Shown here: positions 9,350-18,277 of the stretch, piece by piece
Layout of the letters: each line of letters starts with the position of its first letter
How positions within the stretch are numbered: position 1 is the first letter of the stretch
From: Sphingopyxis sp. OPL5
GTDB taxonomy: Bacteria > Pseudomonadota > Alphaproteobacteria > Sphingomonadales > Sphingomonadaceae
Length of the DNA stretch: 64,000 nucleotides
Assembly: GCF_003797775.2 (NCBI RefSeq)
Contig: NZ_CP060725.1
Coordinates: forward strand, 3,280,001-3,344,000
Reading direction: 5' to 3'
The notes under the pieces: model-generated
The model's input: the letters and a program-made list of their open reading frames with translations, nothing else
What the model was told of the DNA's origin: nothing
Database searches by the model: none
Position numbers and translations under genes: made by a program

Positions 9350-10270
9350 ATGGCTTCTCAAGCATTGGGTGCAACGCCAAATAGATGGGCAGAGCGCCTT
9401 CGCCCTCTCCTCCAAGAGCAACATCCCTGGCAAAAATATCTTTCTCTCGGCCTGTCGCTCGCGCTCCTTGCCGCGCTCGGTTCGAAGCTTTCGAGTATCG
9501 GCTTGGCCGGACTCGTGCGGGGTGTCCCCGCGTCGCCGGTCTTCTGGATAGCCTTTGCCGCTTATTATCTCGCGCTTCCGGCCTCCGAATGGCTGATATT
9601 CCGGCGCCTGTGGAACATTCCGCGCGCCGGTTTCGCGGCGCTGCTGCGCAAGCTTGTCAGCAACGAGATATTGTTCGGCTATAGCGGCGAGGCCTATTTC
9701 TACGGCTGGGCGCGGCGCCATGCAAAGATGGCGGCGGCGCCTTTCGGTGCGATCAAGGATGTCAGCATCCTGTCGGCGGTCGCCGGCAATCTCGTGACGC
9801 TCGTGATGCTTGCGCTTGCCTGGCCGGTTGTTGGACAGGTCGCTCCCGAGTTCCACGGCAGAACCGTGGCGCTGTCCGCAGCGGTCATCATCGGTCTCTC
9901 ACTGGCGCTGCTCGCTTTCAGGCACCGCATCTTCTCGCTGTCGCGCCCGGAACTGCGCATGATCTTCGGCGTGCACATAGGACGGCTGATGCTGACCACC
10001 TTGCTGTCGGGTGTGATGTGGCACAGCGCACTGCCGGCCGTGTCCATGGGCTGGCTGCTCATCCTCGCCACACTGCAACTGCTCGTGACGCGCCTGCCAT
10101 TCGTGCCGAACAAGGATCTTGTCTTCGCCAGCGTTGCGCTCTTCCTGATCGGCCATGATGGTGCGATCGGGCCGCTGATAGCGATGATCGCCGGGTTGAT
10201 CCTGCTCGTGCATATTGTTCTCGGTGCGATTCTGACCTTGGCCGAGCTTGCGACGGCGCATCGGTCGTGA
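9350..10270 (+). CDS. Polytopic membrane protein of unknown function (possibly flippase-like)
   Basis: The 306-residue product has roughly seven or eight hydrophobic segments spaced through its length, the first at about residues 30-50 and the last at about 275-298. The pattern recalls LPG-synthase-TM/UPF0104 proteins, but I see no motif that proves it. It carries no soluble domain. The ATG has AAGGTG five bases upstream, which supports this start. It lies between a deacetylase and a DUF2141 gene inside the glycan locus and overlaps the latter by 4 bases. A role in moving or anchoring a lipid-linked glycan is inferred from context only. Confidence 0.6.
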   Translation: MASQALGATPNRWAERLRPLLQEQHPWQKYLSLGLSLALLAALGSKLSSIGLAGLVRGVPASPVFWIAFAAYYLALPASEWLIFRRLWNIPRAGFAALLRKLVSNEILFGYSGEAYFYGWARRHAKMAAAPFGAIKDVSILSAVAGNLVTLVMLALAWPVVGQVAPEFHGRTVALSAAVIIGLSLALLAFRHRIFSLSRPELRMIFGVHIGRLMLTTLLSGVMWHSALPAVSMGWLLILATLQLLVTRLPFVPNKDLVFASVALFLIGHDGAIGPLIAMIAGLILLVHIVLGAILTLAELATAHRS

Positions 10271-10788
10271 AGGCGGCGATTGCACCCGTGGCGCTGCTGC
10301 TCGTCGCTGCGGCGCCCGTCAAACCCGACCCATCGCTCGGCAAGGCCGAGGCCGCTTGCCGGACACATGAAACAGCGCCCGCGGTGCTCGTTTCGGTGAC
10401 CGGGCTCAAGGATCGCAAGGGCCTCATACGCGCCGAACTCTATCCGGCTAACGACAGCGATTTCCTCGCCGACGACGCGGTCCTGATCAACGCGCAAAAG
10501 ACCTTTCGCCGGGTCGATCAGAACCTGCCGGCATCGGGTCCGGTCACGCTCTGCCTCCGCGTCCCGGGGCCGGGGCGCTACAGCCTGTCGGTCCTCCACG
10601 ACCGCAACCGCAATCTCAAATGGGACAAATTGTCCGACGGGCTCGGGTTCGGCGGCAATCCGAAGCTCGGCTGGTCGAAACCCAAGGCATTGGCCGCGTC
10701 GGTCGCGGTGGGCGCGGGGCCGACACGTACCGAGGTCGTCATGAATTATCTGAGCGGGCTGAAATATAAGCCACTGGAGCGCAAATGA
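10267..10788 (+). CDS. DUF2141 domain protein
   Basis: This 173-residue protein matches DUF2141, a small beta-sandwich family of exported proteins with no assigned function. Features of that family are VTGLKDRKGLIRAELY, a central block with RVPGPGRYSLSVLHDRNRN, and a following GFGGNPK. The N-terminus (KAAIAPVALLLVAAAPV) is hydrophobic and probably a signal peptide. The GTG start overlaps the preceding stop by 4 bases, and its own stop overlaps the next ATG, so it is translationally coupled on both sides within the glycan locus. It may be a periplasmic accessory of the product being made there. Confidence 0.75.
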   Translation: MKAAIAPVALLLVAAAPVKPDPSLGKAEAACRTHETAPAVLVSVTGLKDRKGLIRAELYPANDSDFLADDAVLINAQKTFRRVDQNLPASGPVTLCLRVPGPGRYSLSVLHDRNRNLKWDKLSDGLGFGGNPKLGWSKPKALAASVAVGAGPTRTEVVMNYLSGLKYKPLERK

Positions 10789-11957
10789 AGATCGTCGACG
10801 TCTGCGCCTTTTACACGCTGCACGGCGGCGGGGTAAAAACCTATATCGACCGCAAGCTCGCGATCGGCGCGGCGATGGGGCATGAGATCGTGGTCATCGC
10901 GCCCGGCTCGCACGACCATGTCGAGCGGCGGGCAGGAGGCGGTACAATCGTCTATGTTGCGAGCCCGCAGCTGCTCGTCGACCGGCGCTATCGCTATTTC
11001 GAAGACGCGGGCGCCGTCCATGCCCGGCTCGATGCCGAGCGCCCCGATATGGTCGAGGCGTCATCGCCCTGGCGGACCGCCAATATCGTCGCCGACTGGC
11101 AGGGCGACGCGCCCAGAGCCCTGATCATGCATGCCGATCCGCTGGCGGCCTATGCCTATCGCTGGTTCGGTCGTTTCGGCAGCCGCGAGACGATCGACAA
11201 GGGCTTCGACCTCTTCTGGCGCCATTTGCGGCGGCTCGGCGCACGGTTCGACTGCGTCGTCAGTGCCAACCGTCATCTTTCGGCGCGATTGCAGGCTGGG
11301 GGCGTGGCCGGCGTGGAGACGATTCCGATGGGGGTCGATCCGGATATCTTCTCGCCGATACACCGCGATCCCGGCCTCAGGCGCGATCTGCTCGCGCGCT
11401 GCGCGCTGCCCGAAAGCGCGACCCTGTTGATCGGGGTCGGCCGCCACAGCGGCGAAAAGCGCTGGCCGCTGGTGATCGATGCCTGCCTCGCGGCGTCGCA
11501 GCATCGTCCGATCGGACTGGTTCTCGTCGGCGACGGTCGCGATCGTGCGCGGCTTGTCCGCCAGATCGGGGACAATCCGCACGTCCATCTCCTGGCGCCG
11601 GTCGCCGATCGTGCGTTGCTGGCGCGCGTAATGGCCAGCGCCGACGCGATGATCCACGGCTGCGAAGCCGAAACCTTCGGCCTTGTCGCGGCGGAGGCCG
11701 CGGCATCGGGTCTGCCGTTGATCGTCCCCGACGAAGGCGGCGCTTCGGACTTTGTCCGCGGCGACAATGGCGAACTCTACGAAGCGGGCGATGCGGGCGC
11801 GGCGGCGCGTGCGATTGGCCGGCTCCTTGCGCGCGATCCGGCGGCGCTTGCGGCGGCCGCCGCCCGGCGCGCCGCGGACATCCCCCTCATCGACGATCAT
11901 TTCGGCGCGCTGTTCGGCCGTTACCGTTCGTTGGCGTCGCTCCGCCGGGCCGCCTGA
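10785..11957 (+). CDS. Glycosyltransferase family 4 (second copy)
   Basis: This is a second GT-B glycosyltransferase, 390 residues. The N-terminal acceptor domain has the loop HGGGVKTYIDRK (residues about 14-25). The C-terminal donor domain has IPMGVDPDIFSP, GVGRHSGEKRW, LVGDGRDRARL and the E-x7-E block in CEAETFGLVAAEAAASG (about residues 293-309). The GVDPDIF loop resembles mannosyl- and glucosyltransferases that work on lipid acceptors, but the donor cannot be assigned. It shares little direct sequence with the GT4 at 7.4 kb, so the two probably add different residues. Its stop overlaps the permease gene that follows by one base (TGATG). Confidence 0.87.
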   Translation: MKIVDVCAFYTLHGGGVKTYIDRKLAIGAAMGHEIVVIAPGSHDHVERRAGGGTIVYVASPQLLVDRRYRYFEDAGAVHARLDAERPDMVEASSPWRTANIVADWQGDAPRALIMHADPLAAYAYRWFGRFGSRETIDKGFDLFWRHLRRLGARFDCVVSANRHLSARLQAGGVAGVETIPMGVDPDIFSPIHRDPGLRRDLLARCALPESATLLIGVGRHSGEKRWPLVIDACLAASQHRPIGLVLVGDGRDRARLVRQIGDNPHVHLLAPVADRALLARVMASADAMIHGCEAETFGLVAAEAAASGLPLIVPDEGGASDFVRGDNGELYEAGDAGAAARAIGRLLARDPAALAAAAARRAADIPLIDDHFGALFGRYRSLASLRRAA

Positions 11958-13156
11958 TGTCCGCAATCGATCGCTATATCGCGCGGCGGCTCGCACGACC
12001 CTTTCTCGCGGTCAGCGTGATCATCGTCCTGCTGCTGACACTCGAGAACAGCCGCCGGCTGATGACCCTGCTCGGCAATGTCGAGCAACCCGTGGCCGTG
12101 CTGATCAAGTTGATGCTCTATCTCATCCCCGAATATCTCGGGATCGGCCTGCTGATTGCCGTGTTCGTATCGGTCGCGGTCGTTTTTCGCGGCTTCGCTC
12201 TTCAGGGCGAGCTCGACATATTTGCGTCGATCGGTCTCTCTCCCGGCCGCTTGCTGCGCGTGCCATTGATGTTCGGGCTGGCGGTAGCGCTGCTTCATGC
12301 CGGCCTTCGCGCTTATATAGAACCGGCCGGCGAGCAGCGGCTCGATGCGCTTGGCACGTCGATCGCGCTCGGCAATCTCGGCCTTTCCATCGCCCCGGGC
12401 GAGTTTCTGGGTCCTAGGCCTGGGACGATGTTTCATGTCGATGCCGTCGACCGGGCCACGGGCGTTTTTCGCGGGCTTCTTGTGCAGAGCCGCAGCCTGA
12501 CGGTTGCCGCGCGCGAAGGGCGGGTGATCAACGGCGGACACGAGGGCGTCTTGCTGCGCCTGTTCGATGGCCATGTGGTCGCGACGCGTCCTAGCGGCCG
12601 TCTCGAAGCCACGTCTTTTCAAGCGATGGCGATGCCCATAGCGTTGATGGCCGCCAAGCCCGTCCATGTGACGCCGCGCCATCGGAACGACCGGCTCATG
12701 TCCGGTGATCTGTGGCGCGCCGCATTTGACGCCCGGACGGGCTCCGAACGCGCGGCGGCACGCGCGGCGCTCGGCAATCGCTTTGTGACCGCCGCCTTTA
12801 TCGCTCTTGTCCCGCTCTTCGGTTTTGCCCTCGGCGTTCCGCCCAAGCGATCGACGTCGGCGCTTGGGCTGGGCCTCGGCATCCTGCTGATCGTCGGCTT
12901 CGTCCAGACGATCGTCGCGATCGAGGATGGCGCTCACGCGCTCGCGCCCCTTTATCAAGTCGCGGTCCTGCTCGGCTTTGCCTGTCTTGCCCTCGCGATG
13001 CTCCGCGCCCAGACCAATCGCGGGCCCGGGGCCATCGAGGCGATGCTGGTGTCGGCGAGCCAACCCGCGCGCCATCTGTCGCACTGGTTCCGGCTCGACC
13101 GCTTGATGATGCGGCTCCCTAGCGACCGGAGGCCGCTATTGACGACAGGCCGATGA
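11957..13156 (+). CDS. LptF/LptG-family (YjgP/YjgQ) permease, solitary copy
   Basis: The 399-residue product has the LptF/LptG layout: an N-terminal amphipathic start (DRYIARRLARPF), three TM helices, a periplasmic beta-jellyroll (about residues 125-260), and three C-terminal TM helices. LptFG permeases pull lipopolysaccharide from the inner membrane with the LptB ATPase. Normally lptF and lptG are adjacent; here a single gene sits among glycosyltransferases. It could be a genuine LPS exporter subunit placed here, or a paralogue that exports the glycolipid of this locus. The TM/jellyroll order is directly visible; the cargo is inference. Confidence 0.85.
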   Translation: MSAIDRYIARRLARPFLAVSVIIVLLLTLENSRRLMTLLGNVEQPVAVLIKLMLYLIPEYLGIGLLIAVFVSVAVVFRGFALQGELDIFASIGLSPGRLLRVPLMFGLAVALLHAGLRAYIEPAGEQRLDALGTSIALGNLGLSIAPGEFLGPRPGTMFHVDAVDRATGVFRGLLVQSRSLTVAAREGRVINGGHEGVLLRLFDGHVVATRPSGRLEATSFQAMAMPIALMAAKPVHVTPRHRNDRLMSGDLWRAAFDARTGSERAAARAALGNRFVTAAFIALVPLFGFALGVPPKRSTSALGLGLGILLIVGFVQTIVAIEDGAHALAPLYQVAVLLGFACLALAMLRAQTNRGPGAIEAMLVSASQPARHLSHWFRLDRLMMRLPSDRRPLLTTGR

Positions 13157-13315
13157 CGGAGGCGGACCCGCAGGACCGTCCTCTGCCATGTTCGTCGGCT
13201 CGGCCCGATGACGGCTCGCGCGATGTGAACGCCTTCCATTGGCTGCCATGTGCGCCCGCCTGGTGGAACCTGCTGCGCTTCGCGACACGCAACTGCCGGA
13301 ACTGACGGCCGTTCG

Positions 13316-14047
13316 TCAGCCGCTTATCGCACGCCGCTCGCGTAGGCGTCTTGCGGGCGCTGTCTTTGGCTGGCGCCAATCATAGACCGTCCATCCACGC
13401 CGCAGTGCCAGATGGAGCAACCGCCGCGACGGATTGACCGCCACCGCTTCATCGGCCCATTCGAAGGTGGGAAAGTCCGAGAGGTCGTCCGAAAAGAAGC
13501 GGATATGAACGTCCGCGCGATCGATATCCTGTCCCGCAAGCCAATGTTCGAGCATGCGCCGTTTGTCCGCGCCATAGCAATTCGCGCCGGCGATCCGCGG
13601 GGTGAGGTCGCGCCCGCGCCATATCGATGCGGTACCCACCACATCGGTGACGCCGAGCCGTTCGGCGATGGCCTCGAGATAGAAAAGATGGGCGGCCGAG
13701 GCGATGACGACGCGCCGTCCGGCAGCGCGCTCGGCGGCGATGCTCGCGATGGCATCCGGATGGATATTGTGCGCGAGGCTCTGCTCGGCATAAGCCCGCG
13801 CAAGGTCGGTCACGGCGTCGCGATCGACGGCGCTTCCGAGCATCAGGCGCTGCATCGCCTGTTTGAGCTGTTTGCGCGAAAGCAAGCGTGCCTTGTACGC
13901 TGCCATCAAGGCGACCACGAGCGGCGCGAAGACGAGTCTCCATGGCGCACGCCGCCGCGCCGCGAAAAGCAGGAACGGTGACCAGGTGCCGTAGATGGTC
14001 AAAGTGCGGTCGAGATCGAAGATCGAGAGCGGACGCGATGATGTCAT
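13316..14047 (-). CDS. HAD-IB family phosphatase
   Basis: This HAD-superfamily hydrolase of about 243 residues belongs to subfamily IB (SerB/CicA-like). Motif I is FDLDRTLT near the N-terminus (the nucleophile and the acid/base Asp). Motif II is the Ser in IASAAHLFYLEAIAERLG, and motif III/IV is FFSDDLSDFPTFEWADEAVAVNP. A helical cap follows motif I. It should hydrolyse a small phosphomonoester. The ATG at 14047 directly precedes the core; one at 14065 would add six residues. It is transcribed divergently from the glycerophosphotransferase-like gene and may supply or remove a phosphorylated intermediate in that pathway. Confidence 0.8.
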   Translation of the reverse strand: MTSSRPLSIFDLDRTLTIYGTWSPFLLFAARRRAPWRLVFAPLVVALMAAYKARLLSRKQLKQAMQRLMLGSAVDRDAVTDLARAYAEQSLAHNIHPDAIASIAAERAAGRRVVIASAAHLFYLEAIAERLGVTDVVGTASIWRGRDLTPRIAGANCYGADKRRMLEHWLAGQDIDRADVHIRFFSDDLSDFPTFEWADEAVAVNPSRRLLHLALRRGWTVYDWRQPKTAPARRLRERRAISG

Positions 14048-14135
14048 GGGCGATTTCCTCCGCAAGGTAGGACGCCGCCGGAATTATTTTCCGCACTTGC
14101 TGCGGATATCGCGCCGCCGCGGCGTCGTTCCCCCC

Positions 14136-15338
14136 ATGCGGATCGGCTTTCTCTTCAATCACGACCAGATTCATCAGATGGCGCACAGCTTGCCGGTTGC
14201 GATGGCGCTCGCGGGTGCGGACACGGGCGCCGAGATCATTGTCGCAACCACCAACGACCTGCTGGCGCACGAGGCGATCCGGTTGATGGGTGGTGCCGTG
14301 CCGGTTGGCATCCGCCTTGTTGCGCTCGGGTTGCGCTCGCCCGCGTCGCGGGGCCTCAACGCGGTGCTCGGATCGATTCTCCCGGCTGCCAAATTGCTGG
14401 TCTACCGCGACAATCTCGATTTCTTCCGGTCGCTCGATTTGCTTGTCGTGACCGAGCGGACGTCGCTCATCCTCAAGACGCGCTATGGCCTCTCATCGCT
14501 CCGCATGGTGCTGACCGATCATGGCGCCGGTGACCGGGCCATCGGTTTCGGCAAGTCCGCGGCGCTGTTCGACCATATATTGGCGGCGGGTCCGAAGATC
14601 CGCGACCGGTTGACCCGGGAAGCGGGGGTGTGTCCGGATCGCCTGACGATCACCGGCTATCCCAAGTTCGATATCGCGGCGGGGCAGGGGCGACCGATCA
14701 AGTTTCGTGGCAGCAATCGGCCGATCGTGCTCTACAATCCCCACGTCTCGCCCCATCTCTCATCCTGGTACACACAAGGCCGGGCGGTGCTCGACTATTT
14801 TCTCGGGTCCGACCGCTACAATCTGATCTTCGCACCGCACATCATGATGTTCGAACGGCGGATGGCGGTGACGATCGACAAGCTCCGTTTCGGGCTGCCG
14901 GGAAAGCTGCACGCCCGCTACGCGTCGGCGCCGAATATCCATATCGATCTCGGCAGCGCGGCGCTTACCGACATGAGCTACACCAATGGCGCGGACATCT
15001 ACCTCGGCGACGTGAGCAGCCAGATTTATGAGTTTCTGAAATCGCCGCGGCCCTGCCTTTTCCTCAACAGCCAAGGCATCGATCCCGACCGGGATCCCAA
15101 TTTTGCGCACTGGCAGTCGGGGCCGGTGATCGCGGAAGCCGACGATCTTGATCGCGGTCTGGAGGAGGCCGTGGCGGATCATCCGGGCCGCTATCGATCG
15201 GTGCAGCGCCGGCTCTTCGATCATACATTCGACCTCACCGCCGAGCCATCGTCGGCGCGCGCCGCTCGCGCGATCGCTTGCCTTGCCCGCGGCGATTTAC
15301 CCGACGGCAGGTCCGCCGATGGCCGCCTTGCTCACTGA
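14136..15338 (+). CDS. CDP-glycerol glycerophosphotransferase-like GT-B protein
   Basis: The 400-residue product resembles PF04464 proteins (TagB/TagF-like GT-B enzymes that transfer glycerol phosphate from CDP-glycerol to a lipid-linked acceptor). Supporting blocks are LTDHGAGDRAIGFGK (the catalytic His region), ITGYPKFD, VLYNPHVSPHLSSW, IFAPHIMM, and TDMSYTNGADIYLGDVSSQIYEFL, the C-terminal donor-binding region. No membrane segment is seen. The start is the ATG at 14136, whose product opens MRIGFLFNHDQ, a GT-B first strand; upstream codons are open but overlap the divergent gene. It overlaps the flippase by 20 bases. Other GT-B nucleotide-phosphate transferases remain possible. Confidence 0.65.
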   Translation: MRIGFLFNHDQIHQMAHSLPVAMALAGADTGAEIIVATTNDLLAHEAIRLMGGAVPVGIRLVALGLRSPASRGLNAVLGSILPAAKLLVYRDNLDFFRSLDLLVVTERTSLILKTRYGLSSLRMVLTDHGAGDRAIGFGKSAALFDHILAAGPKIRDRLTREAGVCPDRLTITGYPKFDIAAGQGRPIKFRGSNRPIVLYNPHVSPHLSSWYTQGRAVLDYFLGSDRYNLIFAPHIMMFERRMAVTIDKLRFGLPGKLHARYASAPNIHIDLGSAALTDMSYTNGADIYLGDVSSQIYEFLKSPRPCLFLNSQGIDPDRDPNFAHWQSGPVIAEADDLDRGLEEAVADHPGRYRSVQRRLFDHTFDLTAEPSSARAARAIACLARGDLPDGRSADGRLAH

Positions 15339-16644
15339 GGCTGCAAAGGCGCCGTCGGGGCCCGTTCGCCGCATCTACGAAAATCTCGGGCTCCTGCTTG
15401 GCGGCAAGGCCGCCGCCGGCCTGATCAGTCTCGTCTATGTCGTCGCCGCCGCGCGTATCCTTGGCCCCGAACAATATGGCGTGCTGGTGCTCGTCAATTA
15501 TTTCGCGATGCTGATCGGCGGCCTCATCGCCTTTCCGGGCTGGCATGCGATCGTTCGCTACGGGGTCCAGCCCGCCGAGACCGATCATGCCAAGCTCATC
15601 CGTCTGCTACGCTTTGCCGGCGCTATCGAGCTGGCGGCGGGCGTCGCTGCCGTCGTTGTCGCGGCACTGGCTGTGCCGCTCGTCGGTCCGCTGCTCGGAT
15701 GGTCGGCGGACGCGCAGGCGCTCGCGGTCCCCTATTGCTTTGCCGTTCTCGCGACAGTGCGCGCGACGCCGGGCGGCTATCTCCAGATATTGCGGCGCTT
15801 CGACCTCCTCGCGCTTCACAATCTGGTCACCCCGGTGATGCGGCTGCTCGGCACCCTGATCATCATATTCTTCGATCTGGGGCTCACCGCCTTTCTCGTC
15901 GCCTGGCTCGTTGCCGCGCTCGTCGAGGGGGCGTCGCTGTGGATCGCTGCCGCCTATCTTGCCCGCCGGCATATGCTCGATGAGCCGTTGCTGGGCGCTG
16001 TCGCGGACGCGCGGCGCGAGCATGAGGGCCTCGGCCGCTTCATGCTCACCGCCAACGCCGATATCATGCTCGGCGATCTCACCGGCCGGCTGACGCCGCT
16101 CATTGTCGGGGCGATGCTCGGTCCGGCGGCGGCGGGCCTTTATTCGATTGCCCACCGCGCAACGATCGTCATTTCGCAGCCGGCGCAAATGCTGGGGCAA
16201 GCCGCCTATGCCGAACTGGCGCGGCTCGCCGCCGGTGGCGGAGCCGGGCGGGCCATCCGGCAAGCGCTTGGTCGCTGTCTCGGCATCGCACTCGCCACGG
16301 CGCTGCCCCTTCTCGTCATCCTGGCTTTCTTCTCGCGCGAGATAGCGGTGCTGATCGGCGGGCAAGCCTTCGCCGGCGCTGCCTCGGTCATGCTCTGGCT
16401 GACGCTTGCCCGCGTGGTCGCGATGACGGGACCACCGACAAGTGCAGCGCTGATCGCCATCGGGCGACCCGGCCTGTCGGTGACGGCCAATATGATCGCC
16501 GGGCTTGGCCTCATGCCGCTGCTGCCTCTGTTTACCCGCTTCGCCGGGCTCGTGGGCGCCGGCTATCACGCCCTGCTGCAGGCGGTGGTCGCCGCCGGCC
16601 TGCTCGGCTTCGCTCTGTGGCGGGTGACGGATCGTCCGCAATGA
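15319..16644 (+). CDS. Wzx-like polysaccharide flippase (MOP/MATE superfamily)
   Basis: The product of about 441 residues is very hydrophobic, with 12 or so predicted TM helices. It starts with a cytosolic Arg-rich segment followed by ENLGLLLGGKAAAGLISLVYV and ARILGPEQYGVLVLV, a pattern typical of polysaccharide-biosynthesis (Wzx/RfbX) proteins. These flip undecaprenyl-linked glycans across the inner membrane. The ATG at 15319 lies inside the end of the preceding gene, so the two are probably coupled. With two glycosyltransferases and a glycerophosphotransferase-like enzyme upstream, it is the best candidate exporter of the locus product. No Wzy polymerase or Wzz is visible in the window. Confidence 0.82.
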   Translation: MAALLTEAAKAPSGPVRRIYENLGLLLGGKAAAGLISLVYVVAAARILGPEQYGVLVLVNYFAMLIGGLIAFPGWHAIVRYGVQPAETDHAKLIRLLRFAGAIELAAGVAAVVVAALAVPLVGPLLGWSADAQALAVPYCFAVLATVRATPGGYLQILRRFDLLALHNLVTPVMRLLGTLIIIFFDLGLTAFLVAWLVAALVEGASLWIAAAYLARRHMLDEPLLGAVADARREHEGLGRFMLTANADIMLGDLTGRLTPLIVGAMLGPAAAGLYSIAHRATIVISQPAQMLGQAAYAELARLAAGGGAGRAIRQALGRCLGIALATALPLLVILAFFSREIAVLIGGQAFAGAASVMLWLTLARVVAMTGPPTSAALIAIGRPGLSVTANMIAGLGLMPLLPLFTRFAGLVGAGYHALLQAVVAAGLLGFALWRVTDRPQ

Positions 16645-16715
16645 GCCCACCGCTCGCCCTGGCCGCTTCGCGCCGCCTCACGCCTTTCATATTCGGGCCA
16701 TATGAGGCAGACACT

Positions 16716-17336
16716 ATGCCTTGCCGCAAGGGCGAAGACGGAAGAGCGCAGCGTTTGATGACCAAAGTCGGCGGGCTCGAAGCGATTTTCATGGCCAATC
16801 GGCTGGCTTTGTCGCGCTATCTGCGCGTTCGTCTCCGCGGCGATGGCGACGGCGAGGATATCCTGCAGGAACTGTGGCTGAAGCTCGCCGATATCGACGC
16901 GAGCCTGATCGCCGAGCCGCTGGCCTATCTCTATCGAACCGCCGAAAATCTGGTCCTCGACCGGCGCCGTTCGGCGCAGCGTCGTACCGCGCGCGAGCAG
17001 GAATGGACGAAGGGGCATATCGACGGCAGCATGGCCGCGCCGCGCGATGCCCAGCCATCGGCAGAACGCATGCTCGTGGCGCGCGACCAGCTCAGGCGGG
17101 TCGATGCGGTGCTCGACGCCTTGCCCGAGCGGACCGCCTTCGCCTTCCGGGCGGTGCGGATCGACGGCATGCCGCAAAAGCAGATCGCCGCCCAAATGGG
17201 GATCAGCGTGAGCGCGGTCGAGAAGCATTTGCAACGGGGATACCGCGCGGTTCTGGAGCTCAAGCAACAGCTGGATGTGGATATCGACGCGCCGCAACGT
17301 CAGGTGGCCGAAGGAATTGATGATGGGGACCGGTAG
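16716..17336 (+). CDS. ECF-type RNA polymerase sigma factor (FecI-like)
   Basis: This is a two-domain alternative sigma factor of 206 residues. Region 2 is visible in FMANRLALSRYLRVRLRGDGDGEDILQELWLKL and continues through the Arg-rich DRRRSAQRRTAREQEW. Region 4 (LDALPERTAFAFRAVRIDGMPQKQIAAQMGISVSAVEKHLQRGY) holds the promoter-binding helix-turn-helix. FecI-type factors are activated from outside by a FecR protein and a TonB receptor, and both genes follow at once. Start choice: the ATG at 16716 has GAGG eight bases upstream; an ATG at 16758 (MTKVGG) is also possible. It lies 71 bases after the flippase gene and could have its own promoter. Confidence 0.85.
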   Translation: MPCRKGEDGRAQRLMTKVGGLEAIFMANRLALSRYLRVRLRGDGDGEDILQELWLKLADIDASLIAEPLAYLYRTAENLVLDRRRSAQRRTAREQEWTKGHIDGSMAAPRDAQPSAERMLVARDQLRRVDAVLDALPERTAFAFRAVRIDGMPQKQIAAQMGISVSAVEKHLQRGYRAVLELKQQLDVDIDAPQRQVAEGIDDGDR

Positions 17337-18273
17337 CATCATGGACGAGGCCATCGCATGGCATGTGCGGTTGCAGGGCCCGGCAGCCGACGGCGTTCTG
17401 TGGGCCGAGTTCACGGCATGGATGGAAGCCGATCCGGCGCACGCCGATGCTTATGATGCCGTCGCTCTCGCCGATGACCGTCTTTCGGACGAACTGGCCG
17501 AGACCAAGGCTCCCGAGAAGAATGCGCCGCTCGCGACCAATGATAATGAGCCCGGTGTCCGCCCCTGGTATCGCCGCACCGCATTTCTCTCGATCGCAGC
17601 CAGTCTCATCCTTGCGCTCTGCCTGTCGCCGATGCTGCTGCGGTCGCCGGGGATGGAGGCGATCACGACCCAGCCGGGCGAAACGCGCGAAATCGCCCTT
17701 GGCGACGGATCGACGATCGCCCTCAACGGCGGCACCACCATTCACCTCGATCGCAAGGCCGAACGCTTCGCGCGCCTCGACAGCGGCGAGGCGATCTTCA
17801 CGATCAAGCATGACAGCGCGCGGCCGTTCGTCGTCGAGACGGGGGACGGAACGCTCCGCGACCTCGGCACGATCTTCAACGTGCGCCAGTCTGCAAGCGG
17901 CCTCGAGGTCGGCGTGTCCGAAGGCAGCGTCCAATATGATCCGGGCGTTCAGGCGGTCACGGTGACGGCAGGCAGGCAGCTCCGCGTCCAGCGCGGCAAG
18001 TCCAGGGCGGTCGTGACGGCCATCGACCCGGCCTCGGTCGGCGGATGGCGGCAGGGGAGGCTGAGCTATCATGATGCGTCGCTCGCCACGATCGCGCTCG
18101 ATCTCACGCGTTCGCTTGGCACGCCGGTAACCGTCTCGCCGGACCTCGCAAGCCGGCGCTTTTCAGGCGTCATCCGCATCGATCGCGACGAAGCGAAGCT
18201 CTTCCGGCAACTGGAGTCCTTGCTTGGCGTCCATGCGCGCCATAGTGCCAAAGGATGGCAATTGACGCGCTAG
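17320..18273 (+). CDS. FecR-family anti-sigma factor / signal transducer
   Basis: FecR proteins span the inner membrane, hold the ECF sigma factor in the cytoplasm and receive the signal from the STN domain of a TonB receptor. This 317-residue protein has the N-terminal DUF4880 segment (MDEAIAWHVRLQ, then WMEADPAHADAYDAV), one TM helix at about residues 85-105, the FecR domain (GETREIALGDGSTIALNGGT through DLGTIFNV) and a C-terminal secretin-like part. The start at 17320 has AAGGAAT just upstream and overlaps the end of the sigma gene, so the pair is coupled. A second ATG is at 17323. Confidence 0.85.
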   Translation: MMGTGSIMDEAIAWHVRLQGPAADGVLWAEFTAWMEADPAHADAYDAVALADDRLSDELAETKAPEKNAPLATNDNEPGVRPWYRRTAFLSIAASLILALCLSPMLLRSPGMEAITTQPGETREIALGDGSTIALNGGTTIHLDRKAERFARLDSGEAIFTIKHDSARPFVVETGDGTLRDLGTIFNVRQSASGLEVGVSEGSVQYDPGVQAVTVTAGRQLRVQRGKSRAVVTAIDPASVGGWRQGRLSYHDASLATIALDLTRSLGTPVTVSPDLASRRFSGVIRIDRDEAKLFRQLESLLGVHARHSAKGWQLTR

Positions 18274-18277
18274 TCCG

